This document shows positions 10,871 through 22,068 of a stretch of 64,000 nucleotides of DNA, piece by piece. The DNA lies in NCBI RefSeq assembly GCF_020921035.1, contig NC_063155.1, positions 27,211,294 to 27,275,293 on the forward strand, in the 5' to 3' direction. The notes under the pieces were generated by a model. That model saw nothing but the letters and a program-made list of their open reading frames with translations, was not told the origin of the DNA and did not search any database. How positions within the stretch are numbered: the first letter of the stretch is position 1; every line of letters begins with the position of its first letter. The translations under genes were made by a program, and so were the position numbers. Source of the stretch: Rhodamnia argentea. Lineage: Eukaryota; Streptophyta; Magnoliopsida; Myrtales; Myrtaceae.

Positions 10871-12445
10871 ATTGCATTTCTAGGGGTTTAGCGCTCAGAG
10901 CAGAGAATGCATGTACCATTTTCGCGGATCCAGCCATCATCACACCGCTCGAATCGCGGCAAACCCCAGCAATAGATCCTTCCAAAGCTCCGTTGAGCCA
11001 CGAGCCGTCAATGCTAAGCTTAAGGAACCCTCTGGCCAGCGGCGTCCACTATACAGGTAAGCTAGCCTGACTTTTACGTCGATTTAATGTTCCTGGGTTC
11101 CATCTAACGAAGTTTTTGTTCAAAGCTTGTCCACGATTCAGGAACCCTCGGGGGCCCTAGTCTCCATGCTCTTTTGTACATAGTGTTCTGGCCCTTCTGG
11201 GTGGGTACAAAGAAGATGAAGACTGGCTTGAGTTGAAACGAAGATTTGCGCGACACGTTCTATTATACCCGCTCTTTACTGTGTAGGAACCTGGTTCGTT
11301 CCCCTGATCCAAACTAGTTTTCGTCTGCTCTCGGTGGCAAACTGATTAGCATGGAAACAGTCTTTCCCTATGTACTCTTCACATAGGTTATTCAGTTTAT
11401 GTTCATTCCACTCTCTTGTATCCTGAATAATCACTTTCGCCACTAATTAAGGGTCTTCCCTATTTGCTGGGCCACCAATCAAACCGGTTAATCACCGTTT
11501 ATCTTCACGAATATTGATTGGTGCCCCATCTCCCAAAGACCATTTAACTTGAAGCTAAAATTGTATCTCTGCCCATGAGCAAACTTTGCCAACCTCACGA
11601 AGGACGAGACCCTTTCCCCGCTTTCTAAAGATCGCCCCTAGGGATAGATAATTTGAAGAACTTGGCTCCATAAGGCTGAAGGGGATTGTGAGAAACTCCG
11701 TGCTTGCTTGCCCAACATGGCTTTATTAAAGGTAATAAGGTCTTTAAAACCCAATCCTCCGCAATCTTTCCTAGATTTCAAAATTACCCATTACTTCCGA
11801 TGCATACTATCTTTAGGCTCGTTTTGTTCTCCACCAAAAGGATGCAATTTTTATATTCAATTGCTTTGCAATTTGAAATGGGGATCTCAAAAAATGACAT
11901 TGCATAATGGGGTAATGTTTGCATTACTGTTTATCAAAATTTCCTTGCCTGCTTTCAACATCAATTTCTCCATCCATGCAAACATCTATTTCTTTGATTG
12001 GCATATGTCTTCTCAATGATCAAAACTCTCAACTCACGTGCCACATTGCTTCTCAAATTCAGTGGGCAACCACGACCGAAGGATATGCCTGATTCATTCG
12101 GATTAATGGCTTGACTCGTCGCAAAGCAATATTAGTTTAGAGTAATAGCCAAATTCTGACATTCCATAACTGCCCCATCCATGAAAAAGATAGCATCATC
12201 AGCGGATAATAAATTCGAGAGTGTAGGTAGAACCTGTTCGGCTTCATCCCTCTAATGCTCCCATCCTCAGTTGCTTTTGTTCATAAGCCAGGAGAGAACG
12301 TCGATCATCATAATGAACAGGTATGGAAACATTGGATCTCCCCACCTTATTCCACGTGAAGGTTGAAAATTTTTGCGAAGGTTCTTCGTTCGCTTTCACA
12401 CCACAAGAAACAGCGGAGATGCATTGCATGACCAGAGATCCCATC
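10871..12445 (-). mobile_element. L1-type LINE remnant (reverse transcriptase and RNase H-like)
   Basis: On the minus strand, 12160-12440 encodes reverse-transcriptase blocks: V-M-Q-C-I-S-A-V-S; then, after a frameshift, R-G-I-R-W-G-D-P-M-F-P-Y-L-F; then S-A-D-D-A-I-F-F-M, which is the polymerase [FY]-A-D-D motif with its first residue changed. Further along (about 10875-11035) is an RNase H-like block of the RVT_3 type (L-S-I-D-G-S-W and G-V-C-R-D-S-S-G-V). Stops and frameshifts interrupt everything, so this is an inactive, degraded copy of a plant non-LTR retrotransposon. I did not find its ends or target duplication. Confidence 0.75.
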
Positions 12446-14838
12446 TATCGCAAAAACACATCTGACCCAACCAAAAAAAAAAAAAAAATTCAGGTTCTCA
12501 AGAAGTCTCAGCTTGTAATGCACGGCAGCGAAGAGAAAAAGAATAAAGTGCTTCCGGTACGGTCACTGGAAAATTATTTTGGCGAGCGGTTTAAAAAAAG
12601 TCAAAAGGACCTTTTTGGTCATTCAGAGGAGAGTGAACGCCACGCTCTACCGGGGAGCAAGTAGCTTCACGAACAATAAGGGAATGTTGGGGCCCGATGA
12701 GGTTGTAAGAAATAAATTCGCGTTGGCCCTTGGAGAGCACGAAAAGGCCACAGACCGTGTCCGAAAAATCAATCAGGCGGCGTCCTCTCTCTCTCTCTCG
12801 ATTCCCTTTTTGCCCCCAGGCTCGGTATATTCGCCTCCATCAGGACCGTTGGCATTGTTAACTCCCACGAGCTCTCTCTTCAACTTTTTTTTTTTTGTCT
12901 CTTTCTTTTCTTGTAATTCCATTTCCCACTTGATAGCTGGTGAATGGCGGATCCACAAAGGATTATAGAATTTCGAAAATCAGTTTTATAAGGGTCGGTT
13001 GTAGAGATAATCCCTCGCATTGATCTTCGGTGTAAAACGCATTTTTACAAAATCCGTAACCCCCCGTCTTCCATTCCTATTGGAGAACATTATCCAACAT
13101 GTGATTATCCAGATCTAAGATGAATTGGCGATTGAGATGGATAGGTGACACAAACTATGTGCTATATAAACATCCCTTTTTATTTTTTTTCCTTTTTAGT
13201 ACTTTGCTCATCCCTAAAGGACAGTACAAGTGATAGATGTGTGTGTTTGTCTCTTTCGCTTGACTTGGATTGAAATCGCCGCACTTATGTTTACCCTTAG
13301 GAATTGCGCTAGTCAAGGAGATATTGTCATGTAGACTAAAACGTGGTACGTTCGAACTTGATGCCATAGTTATGATAGTAAAAGTAAAACTCGAGGATTT
13401 TAATTCTAGAGTATTTTTTTTTTGTAAGTATAATATTGAAAGAAGAGCCAAGATTATTGCTAACTAGTCTGAGAAAGTTCTTGTGGAATGTTATGGAAGT
13501 AAGTAAAAGATGAGGCGAGTCATCCCACCCTTCCCAACACAAAATTAATAGAGGAAATTTGCGGAGGCTACATTTTTGTACCTCCAGATAAAATAAAACA
13601 TCCAAATTTTCTCACCCAATAATTCTCATCCTTAATTTCCAAAACCTACAAGTTGTACTCTTGTTTTTTGTGTCAATCCAAGTTGTACTGTCAATAGAAG
13701 TTGTACTTTTGTTTGTTGTTCCAAAATACAAGTTGTACTTGATCGAATGAAATAGAGAGTATTTTCGACCACCTCCACCTAACCAATCCAAGTTCCGCAA
13801 CCCATATAGAGGTCGGGCCAACCTCGATATGAGCTGGCATGGAAGTCGAACCTTCGCCGACCTTGATTCGAGGCCAGCAGCATTCACGACAGACGCTAGA
13901 GCGTTGGAGCTGAGTATGAGGAGCAGAGAGGAGGTTTGGCACGCAGGTAAACAACGGGGGCCGGAGGGTGTTGAGCCTAGACACATGCCATCGAAGATGA
14001 TGGCTTGGACTGAGAAAGTGCGGGCAATGGTGGCCAAGTCGGGCGGCGGGCGGCAGCGGTTGAGAGGGTGGGGGAAGAGAGATGAGGAAGGAGAAAAGAG
14101 GAAGGAAATTGTAGACCTAGGGTTTCTTTTGGTAGAAGGGATAGAACATTGATGAGGGCAATTGACTGTTTGGTCAACGAGTGATATGGAGTGTGCGCGA
14201 TGCGACTCACACAACCTAGTAGATAAACACAAGACGCAAATTGTAGGTTTTCCAAAAAATGAGGACGCAAATCGACGCATTGGCATAAAAGTGAGGAGGG
14301 TAATTGATACTTTATAGATAAATCTTGGCCAGTCATTAACTATGACCTCTACTCGATATATGTGGTTACATTTGCTTTTCAAACGTAAAGAAGGAACCCC
14401 TTTCGTTAATAGCAGGAATATGACAATGGAGGAAAGGAATGTACAGCATATCCATCTTGAGCATATCCATGTTCTCCACTATATGCTCCCATCTTTGAGT
14501 AGTATCATACTCCAAAAATGTTGTACCTTAAGTAGGGACATATTATTTCAATCCATTCGGGACCAACCATGTGATAATTCTTTTTTTTTTATTTCCAGAA
14601 ATAAATCTGTACATGTATTAAAGTGGCTGTGACCACACCGATCTCATATGAGCCAAGTTTTTGCGCGTAACAGCAGAGCGAAGGGACGCCGATTGGTGAC
14701 TCGACATAATCTATGTCGGGACAGTGATGGGAAAAAAAAAAAGGCTTGCCACGAAAATAATGGCAGGCCGAATACGGTCGACCATGTCTCCGGATTAGCC
14801 CTAATCACGATTATCTTGTGAGGGAAATCACAATTAGG
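12446..14838. other. Intergenic, no supported gene
   Basis: Holds poly(A) (12474-12488), a CT-rich patch near 12784-12800 and short open frames without recognisable domains. Around 13645-13740 the word CAAGTTGTACT or AAGTTGTACT occurs four times in a row with 20-50 bp spacing, a small degenerate repeat. The long minus-strand frame at 13612-14382 crosses this repeat and is not credible as a gene. Confidence 0.45.
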
Positions 14839-14839
14839 T

Positions 14840-14869
<30 letters not shown>
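14839..14869. repeat. GA microsatellite
   Basis: An uninterrupted GA dinucleotide tract in the presumed promoter of the HHO gene. A CT tract follows at about 15030-15052. Such tracts are common in plant promoters and leaders. Confidence 0.9.
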
Positions 14870-14874
<5 letters not shown>

Positions 14875-14962
14875 TGATCTTATCTCAAAGCTAACGTCGG
14901 GGGTGAGGTGGTGACGTCACCGCCAGCCCATGGAGGCGCGACGAAAGGCGAATCTCACCCTC

Positions 14963-14970
14963 GAATATTC
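14963..14970 (+). promoter_or_regulatory. GAATATTC box: P1BS / NIGT1-type site
   Basis: The palindrome GAATATTC fits the phosphate-response element P1BS (GNATATNC), bound by PHR1-type GARP factors. It is also the exact sequence reported as a binding site of HHO/NIGT1 repressors. A GAATC half-site lies just upstream (14950-14954). Its place 480 bp before the chosen start codon of an HHO/NIGT1 gene fits published induction by PHR1 and self-repression. Function here is inferred. Confidence 0.5.
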
Positions 14971-15442
14971 AACTCCCTCTCTCTCTATCTCCCTCTATTC
15001 ATATCATATTCCCACGCAGACACGAACAGTCTCTCTCTCTCTCTCTCTCTCTCTATCCGATCTTCATCCGAGATTCATCTCGACGCGACGCCTCGACCTC
15101 GACTCAAAATCCTTCAGTCGTTCTGTTCGTTTTGTGTTGCCTTCGATCCTCCCGAACAATCGAGACTCCAGACCAGAGAGAAAAAATATAGAAAAACAAG
15201 AGGCGCCAAAGGAACCCAAGAAATTATTCCTCGACATATTCCGTGGCTCGCGTCACAGCTCAACAAAGTCCCTCGTTCCGGATCATCCTATGCTCTCCCG
15301 CTCTATATTAAATCCTTCCTCGCAAGCTTTAAAGATCCGCCATTGCTGTTCGGACGGTCACCTGCTTCTCCAGTTCAGGAAGGAGGTGGAGAAAGGAAAA
15401 AGAAGAGAGAGTCGAAAGGGAAGAAGGAATACACCGAGAAAA

Positions 15443-17363
15443 ATGAGGAGCTATATGGAAGCATTAGAGGAAGAGAGGCGCAAAATTCAGGTCTTTGAGC
15501 GTGAGCTCCCCCTCTGCTTGGAGCTAGTGATCCAAGGTACGTTAGGTTTTCCTCAATCTAGGGTTAGGTCTTTCGTTGATCAGATTAATGAAAGGGACGA
15601 AAGGGTTGCGACCTTTTCACTGATTTTTTTCTTCTTTTCCTTTCTGCAGCGATTGAGAGGTGCAAGCAGCAGCTGTCGGTGCAGGGGCAGTCGTCGGAGT
15701 GCAATTCCGAGCAAACGTCCATGGACGGTCCTGTTCTGGAGGAATTCATCCCTCTGAAGGGTTCGTATTCTGGGGACGACGATGAAGATGATGTCTGCGA
15801 GGACGATGACGGGGATGGCGACGTGCACCATTCCTCGGTTGGTGATAAGAGTGGAGACGATAGTACGATGAAGAAATCGGACTGGCTCAGATCCGTGCAG
15901 CTGTGGAACCCGAACCCAGATCCCATCCCACGTAAAGAGGTAACCCTTTGATTTTTATCTTCTTCCTTTTTTTCCCATTTAAGTGAAGAATGAAGAGGAG
16001 GAATGGGAATATGCCTTTTCTTTTTCTATTTTGGGTTCTTATTTAGCGTGAAATAAGGTTATTAGTTCTCATTTCTTTTTTGTCTTTTTGTTTCCTTAGG
16101 TTCAGGATCCGCCTCCTCCGCCACAGCCGAATGAAGTCGCAGTGGTTGTTTGCGACGTGAAAAGCCATCAAGATGGTGCTTTTCATCCATTTCAAAGCGG
16201 CGAAAATGATGGTCGTGATAGTACCAAGAAGAAGCAGCCGTCTGGTCGAGCTGCACTGCCCGCGCCCGATGCCGCCGCCTGCTCGACGGCGGAGAAGGCC
16301 GGTGGCCGGATCGGCAGGAGAGAGGAGAGATCGCAAGGCCAAGGACAGGCGGCCCGACGGAAGCAGCGTCGGTGCTGGTCGCCGGAGTTGCACCGGCTAT
16401 TCTTGCAATCTCTTCAACAGCTTGGGGGTCCACACGGTCGGTGCCCGTCTCCGGGAATTAGTCTAAGTTCGTTATCTTCATCATTATTTCACATTGGATT
16501 AGGTGCTTACTTGATATTCGTTTATGCAGTTGCGACTCCTAAGCAAATCAGGGAAGTGATGAAGATCGATGGCCTCACAAACGATGAAGTTAAAAGCCAT
16601 TTACAGGTTGGTTTATCACTCGATTTTCTTTCACCCAGCAATTCTCGTGGTTTCACGATGTTTACTAGCTATTCTTTGCTTCTTCTTTTTGCGAATTTCG
16701 TCACCAGAACTTCGACGAATGTTTTCAATTCCAATACATAAGTCAGGACGGTGCTAAACATGTTACAAGACGTGATCTTTTGCCCTAGTTAGATAGAAGA
16801 TTAAGTCAATAATGAAATATCTGTAAGAACAGACTGTCTTGGCTTGTTCGGCTGGTTCTAAATTCTACGGCATGTTATGTAAATCAAAAGGAAAAGTTTT
16901 TAGAACTGGGTCTAGATTCATGGAATAGCAGTGTGACTTTGGCGACGACGTTTGCCTATCTTTTGGACTTAAAGTGGAGTTCCATATGAAAGCCAAAAAC
17001 AATTTGAATACGCTTTGTTCTGTTCATTCCTTTCAGAAGTATCGACTGCACACGAGAAGACCAAGTCCCAACGGCCATGGCAACGCCAATGCTCAAGCGC
17101 CTCATTTCGTTGTCGTGGGCGGATTATGGATGCAGCCACCAGATTTCAGCCCGGTGGCCGCCGCGAAACCCCCCCTTGAAGTGGCCTCTAATGGGATCTA
17201 CGCACCGGTCGCGATGCTTCCACAGCCGCTCAGCCCGTCACACAAGAAATGCGGATTCATCGCTTCAGAAGAGCGAAGCAGTCATAGGGAAAGTGGTGTC
17301 GATCATTTCCATAATTCCTCATCTACAACATCGACGTCCACACATACAACCGCCGATTTTTGA
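15443..17363 (+). CDS. HRS1/HHO (NIGT1-clade) GARP transcription factor
   Basis: Five exons (15443-15536, 15650-15939, 16100-16436, 16530-16606, 17037-17363) give 374 residues. The N-terminal block [15 protein letters not shown] followed by E-L-P-L-C-L-E-L-V is the conserved helical domain of HRS1/HHO proteins. An acidic stretch lies at about residues 73-90. The GARP DNA-binding domain (about 213-275) runs from [11 protein letters not shown] through V-A-T-P-K-Q-I-R and N-D-E-V-K-S-H-L-Q to K-Y-R-L-H-T-R-R-P. Its introns fall after L-G-G-P-H and after S-H-L-Q. Family members are nuclear repressors linking nitrate and phosphate signalling. I chose the ATG closest to the conserved block; an in-frame ATG at 14930 would add a Ser/Arg-rich, low-complexity extension unlike the family. 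A P1BS/NIGT1-type box lies upstream. Confidence 0.9.
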
Positions 17364-18886
17364 GTTGTACCGGGCCTGAGCCGTGTCGAAATTTTGTGAC
17401 GGGATCATAAACAAATAAAACAATTTTGATATTCCATGCTATAAGTTTAGAGTTTTAGACCGCTTATTCCGACATTTTCTTCTGTAACAAAGCTTAAAAA
17501 GCAACCGAGGCAAACAAGGCTATTTCAAGATACAATCACCTGAAGTACTTGTCTACATTCAGTCTAATAGACCGTGTATCAAGAAATTGGCGTAAACGAC
17601 AATGGCGAAAATGCCAATGCCCAATGGACTTCGCGAGAAACTGGAATGGAACTCTTGCCCTAAGGAACCCGCACAACTTACCTTTACAAGACACACCTAA
17701 CACCCCTACCCTAATTTAAATCGTCTTTCGGCCTATATACTCTCGATAAATACGGCAGTCCTCATTCGCGAGTACGCTCATAGATTTTGTACGTCAAATT
17801 GACGCAAGTATAACTATTTCGACTAATCTCCATCGGTTGTTGCTGTTCTCTCCTTTGTGTCTCCCGAGAACGGCCCCGAAAGAGATTGCATAAATTTGAT
17901 TAATGGATCTCAGGTGTTGAGCATCAAAAGATGAGCACGTTTGTGTCTGATTTACTTAACGTTAACATGGCAAGCAGCTAAGTGACGGGAGAGACAAGAG
18001 ACCGAGGAATCGAAAGAGATGCACCAGTACAGACAAATCTGGTCTCCATCTCGTGGTTCGCCAAGGGTAATAGTGAGCACTCAACTTCGGAATAGTTGAG
18101 GAAGCACATCCGGATATACCCTTTTGGTGCAAATCTGGGAGGAGGAAACTCGAATAGATAGTTTATGCATTGATGTTGACAAAAGGCACAGCGGGAGAGG
18201 ACTAAACATATTAGATTTCTCGTTTTGTAGTCGGAGGTTCCGGCCATAGAAGCAGCGACACTTGCTCTGTACTTCGTGATTCTAGGTTCTAAACTGGCTG
18301 AATATTCTAGATACGGAGGCATATCTTTTGCCCTCAGCTTATTTTGAATGTGCTTTGCGATCTGTTTGTTGGGTGCGCCCGAAGAGATATACCTCATATG
18401 CTTTGGAATATCTCGATGCCATGCTCCAAAATATTTGGCTCGATTCGAAACTTCGACGGCTCGAATTGGATTGGTAGAACACATCGTGTACCTCGTCACG
18501 GGAGAGTGGTGGAATGCCTGTTTTATGCACTATGGAATTGTCCGGTTATGCACGTGATTTGTTGTAGAGTCTAGCAAGAGAGAGCCCAAGTTCGAGTACG
18601 CTAACATATTTAGTTGGACCCACATTTACTCAAAAGCTTAAGGATGTGCCAATTATAATATCAACTGTTTAACACCACATCAATTTCCCGACGTGGGACT
18701 TCTCTAACACAATCACACGTGCATCCTAACAGCATTACAACTACTTTATTTAAGTGATACATAGTTATGCTCCAGTGTCCGAGAGACCATTTCGATCGAA
18801 TTTTCTAGAACAAGTTATACGCCCTATCTAAACACATGCACAAGATTGTTGGTTTATGTCATAGCCACAATACTCTTGTGAAATCA
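17364..18886. other. Intergenic with unidentified minus-strand frame
   Basis: 3' flank of the HHO gene. A 173-residue minus-strand frame at 17978-18499 is long for this AT-rich DNA and has a plausible composition (blocks C-A-F-C-Q-H-Q-C, F-E-F-P-P-P-R-F-A-P-K-G-Y), but I cannot place it in a family. An overlapping frame at 18339-18530 on the same strand suggests frameshifts in an older gene. Treat it as a possible gene fragment. Confidence 0.3.
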
Positions 18887-19140
18887 CTAAGCATGCGTTT
18901 ATTTCGTGAAAAATGAATGTTTAAAAAAAAAAATTCTAAAAATGATCATTGGTATTGCCTGCAAAAATGAATGAATGGAAAATATTTTGATCGTCTACAA
19001 AAGTATGTAGACATAAGTTGTTGTCGCTAGTGAAAATATTTTTCATTGGCTAGTTATTTCAAACGGCACAAGCAATTATTTTTTGGAAAACATTTTCCAA
19101 ATTATTCTTTTTTTTTTTTGCGAAACAAATAGAGCCTTAG
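18887..19140. mobile_element. MITE with CTAAG... inverted ends
   Basis: The left end (CTAAGCATGCGTTTATTTCG) and the reverse complement of the right end (CTAAGGCTCTATTTGTTTCG) align with a few mismatches. The interior is AT-rich with repeated GAAAATATTTT words and has no coding frame. This is a short non-autonomous DNA transposon. Confidence 0.6.
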
Positions 19141-21444
19141 TAAACGAAATTTACTAATCCACAATTTTCATGAAAGCATCATCTTTGATTCACCATTTTT
19201 GTTATCCATCTCCATTGCAGAAATTATTCATGTTCGGAAATGGAAAGTTGGAGTCCTGACGATCTCATCCTGCTTTGCTAACATATCGAAAAGGATTTTC
19301 TTATTCACTATGGTCTTCCGAATATTGGCTTGATCAAAAGCTCGCCTCAGAAACAATGAGAAAATGATTCGGATTAGGTAAAACACCAACAACGAAGTAA
19401 TTATGGAGTAATGACCGTCCAAAAAATAAGTAATGGAGTTACTAAGTATCCAATACAAGATCAGGTACGAAGGTGTAATAGATTGTATGTTGCCAAACCC
19501 GCTTAGTCGGAATAAGACTTGGTTTGTTGTTGTTATTATCTTTGTCATTATTGATTAATAAGCATTGGAAATCAAGGGATCTCTATTCTATGTGTATATT
19601 GTACTCCCGTAACATATGCAGTACAAGAGCAATATCTTAACATGGCCATTGTTAGTTTGAAGTTTGAACAAGCCCTCCACAATTAGCGCACGGGAGTCTA
19701 GGGGCTTTTCAGCATAAGGATCGGAGGTTATTCGATCACAATCTCACTAGGACCTGGGTCACTTGACAGGACAAGTGGCCAGGAATTAACTGGTTCATAA
19801 GACTTGCAACTGTTCCGTGGGTCTTCGGGCGGCTAAATCTCTACGTTCGTACTCCCGAGTTATTAAAGGAAATACATGACATTGAACATAGGAGATGAGA
19901 AAAACTTGGAAAAGTGTATTGAAATCAATATCTCATGCGAAAGAGTGCAAGTGATTGTTGCAAATGTGTCATTAGAGATTTTAATAAGAATAATCTCTCA
20001 TTAAAGTTCGAATTACAGAAATTACATAAACAAATCGAGCAGTTGTTAGATCAAATCAATTGTACCATAGTCGGTTCCGTCATACTTTATTGCCCTAATC
20101 ATGTGCCTGGAGATTTAAACAAATCGATCACTTGTTAGATCAAATACCTTTGACTAATGTTTTTAATGCTAAAACTCTATCGCCACATCCCAAATGCATT
20201 ATTCTCAGAAAGAATGTTAACTTAATGTTGGCATACCTAACATTGCCCCCAATAAATTATCACATTTCCTGCGAATCCTGGCTAAGCTATGATCTCTAAA
20301 CACGACAAGATAGGGATTGGTCCCGTGGATCGAGAAGATAAACATGAGTAAGAGAGAGAAGAGAGGAAACAATACAAAGAAAACTTAGGAGCACCATGCG
20401 ACCCTTGGGTATATCTAAAGGCCAAACAAGAACCCTTCCGCGATGTAAGTCTCATCTCGGATTGGGTGAACGCGCCAATGGCTATAGTTTCATTTAGAGG
20501 TTTTTTAGCATGACAATCTGATAATATTATCAGTTATTTCTGATCACACGATCTTTGTAAAACACGAGTTGATGATCTGTGGATCTATAGTTAAAATTAT
20601 ACATTCATCGATAATATTGTCGGAGATGTATTTTCTTTTTATTTATGTGAAGAATAGTACATATCGTTATCAAATTTTTTTGTTTTTTTAAATAAACAAT
20701 GACGTGGAAATCCATCTTGTGGGGGTATAAACTCCACGTGGATATGTGCCTGAAGGCTTCATTCGCGTGTGATTTCAGAGGACATGTCTCGTGATCGAGA
20801 GCTTCATACATAATTTTTCCAAAATATCTACTCAACGAGACGTGGCGTGGAGCAATTCGTCTCTCCCGACACTATAGATATGTGTGCATACGTTGTTCTA
20901 TTTTTGTTGGTCATCTGAAGAAAGAAAAAACAAAGAAACGAAATTTAGATCGAGGACAGAAAACACTTGAAGGGGGCAAGCCTCGGTTGGTATCCTCCTA
21001 GTTCGAGATTGTGACATACTCAGTGAGGTCACGATCAATTAGACCATGATGCTTATCAAGGGATTATCTTCTAGTGTCGTAAAAAATAGTTGATTAGCGC
21101 GCCACCTGTCGAAACTTTTTTCATTTCTGAATTTCGCGATATCACGTTTCATAGCACTATATTAAAATATTTGTTTATTAAATCATGCTTTCGTCTAACA
21201 ATTTAAATTTTTAGAACATATTGCGGCGTTCTCACGAAATCTCACAAGCCATGGCACTAATATCAAATGTTATGAAACCGATGAATCTGTGAAAGCATAC
21301 CAACAAAGCAAGCAATCACAAGGTGTAACAAGGAATACGACTTTTATGTATTCAATCTAGTGTCACCAATTTACTATGGGAGAGAGAATGAAATCCCTCC
21401 GATCGATGGATATTTACAATCACTTAAAGTTTGTACCACTTTTA
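19141..21444. other. Intergenic, with short unidentified frame and small duplication
   Basis: A 106-residue minus-strand frame at 19228-19548 has two hydrophobic stretches (around L-I-L-Y-W-I-L and S-L-L-V-F-Y-L-I-R-I-I-F), so it may be a fragment of a membrane protein; the family is unknown. At 20027-20055 and 20119-20147 a 29-bp word (starting AAACAAATCGA, ending GTTAGATCAAAT) is directly repeated 92 bp apart with two mismatches. Otherwise I see nothing definite. Confidence 0.4.
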
Positions 21445-22068
21445 AAACTTAGGGGTGAATGACATCCCCAAAATTTTGGCCTTTGTGTTGGAGGTGTGTT
21501 CTTACTCCCCATCGACAGGAAAGTATGAGAGTCCCGCTTTTAGGACTTTTAGGGGGTGCATGAAAACGTTTCAGAAACAAAATTTCTGTTCCAAACCTAT
21601 TTCTGGAACGGAAATCCGTTTGTTAACGCAATTCTATTTTTTTATTTCCGAAACAAAAAGTTGTTTCAGAAATAGATTTGAAGAAGAATTGTGAAACAAA
21701 AATTTTCTACTTTTCCGAGAAACAGAAATAGAAATCTCATTTTTTCTCAAATACCCGCCGCCGCCAACCACCACCCGGCCGCTGCTGCCGCCGGTCGCCC
21801 GCCCCGCAGGTCGCCGCCGCCGCCGCCGCCGCCGCCGGTCGCCCGCCAGAACCGGTCGTCGCCGCCGCCGCCGCCGCCGCCACCGTCGCTCTCCACGGCC
21901 ACCTCCCGCCGTCGGCCGCCCAATATATTTTTCAGAAATAGAAATTTTATGTCATTATCAAACACATTTTTTTGCTCAGAAACTCATCCGGAAACAGAAA
22001 TAGAAAAAACTATTTCTAGCCGTAAATCTATTTCTGAAACAGAATGGTTATCATTCACCCCTATAGTT
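21445..22068. mobile_element. Fold-back element with CCG-repeat core
   Basis: The right end (TCATTCACCCCTA at 22051-22063) is inverted relative to two possible left ends: TAGGGGTGAATGA at 21450, where the symmetry extends into AAACT/AGTTT, and TAGGGGGTGCATGA at 21550. The arms are full of GAAACAGAAATAG words. The core (about 21757-21910) is a very GC-rich CCG/GCC triplet tract. No target duplication is visible. Same family as 2055-2530. Confidence 0.65.
21757..21910. repeat. CCG trinucleotide-rich tract
   Basis: Imperfect CCG/GCC triplets with interspersed GGTCGCCCGCC units. Being triplet-periodic, it keeps several frames open (Pro-rich on the plus strand, Gly- and Ala-rich on the minus strand). 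These frames are composition artefacts. Confidence 0.85.

Noticed and set aside
13612-14382. 256-residue minus-strand open frame
   Set aside because: Crosses a small degenerate repeat, has no recognisable domain and odd composition; probably chance.
14930-15442. In-frame upstream start for the HHO gene
   Set aside because: Would add 171 low-complexity Ser/Arg-rich residues across CT repeats; family proteins start near the E-A-L-E-E-E-R block.
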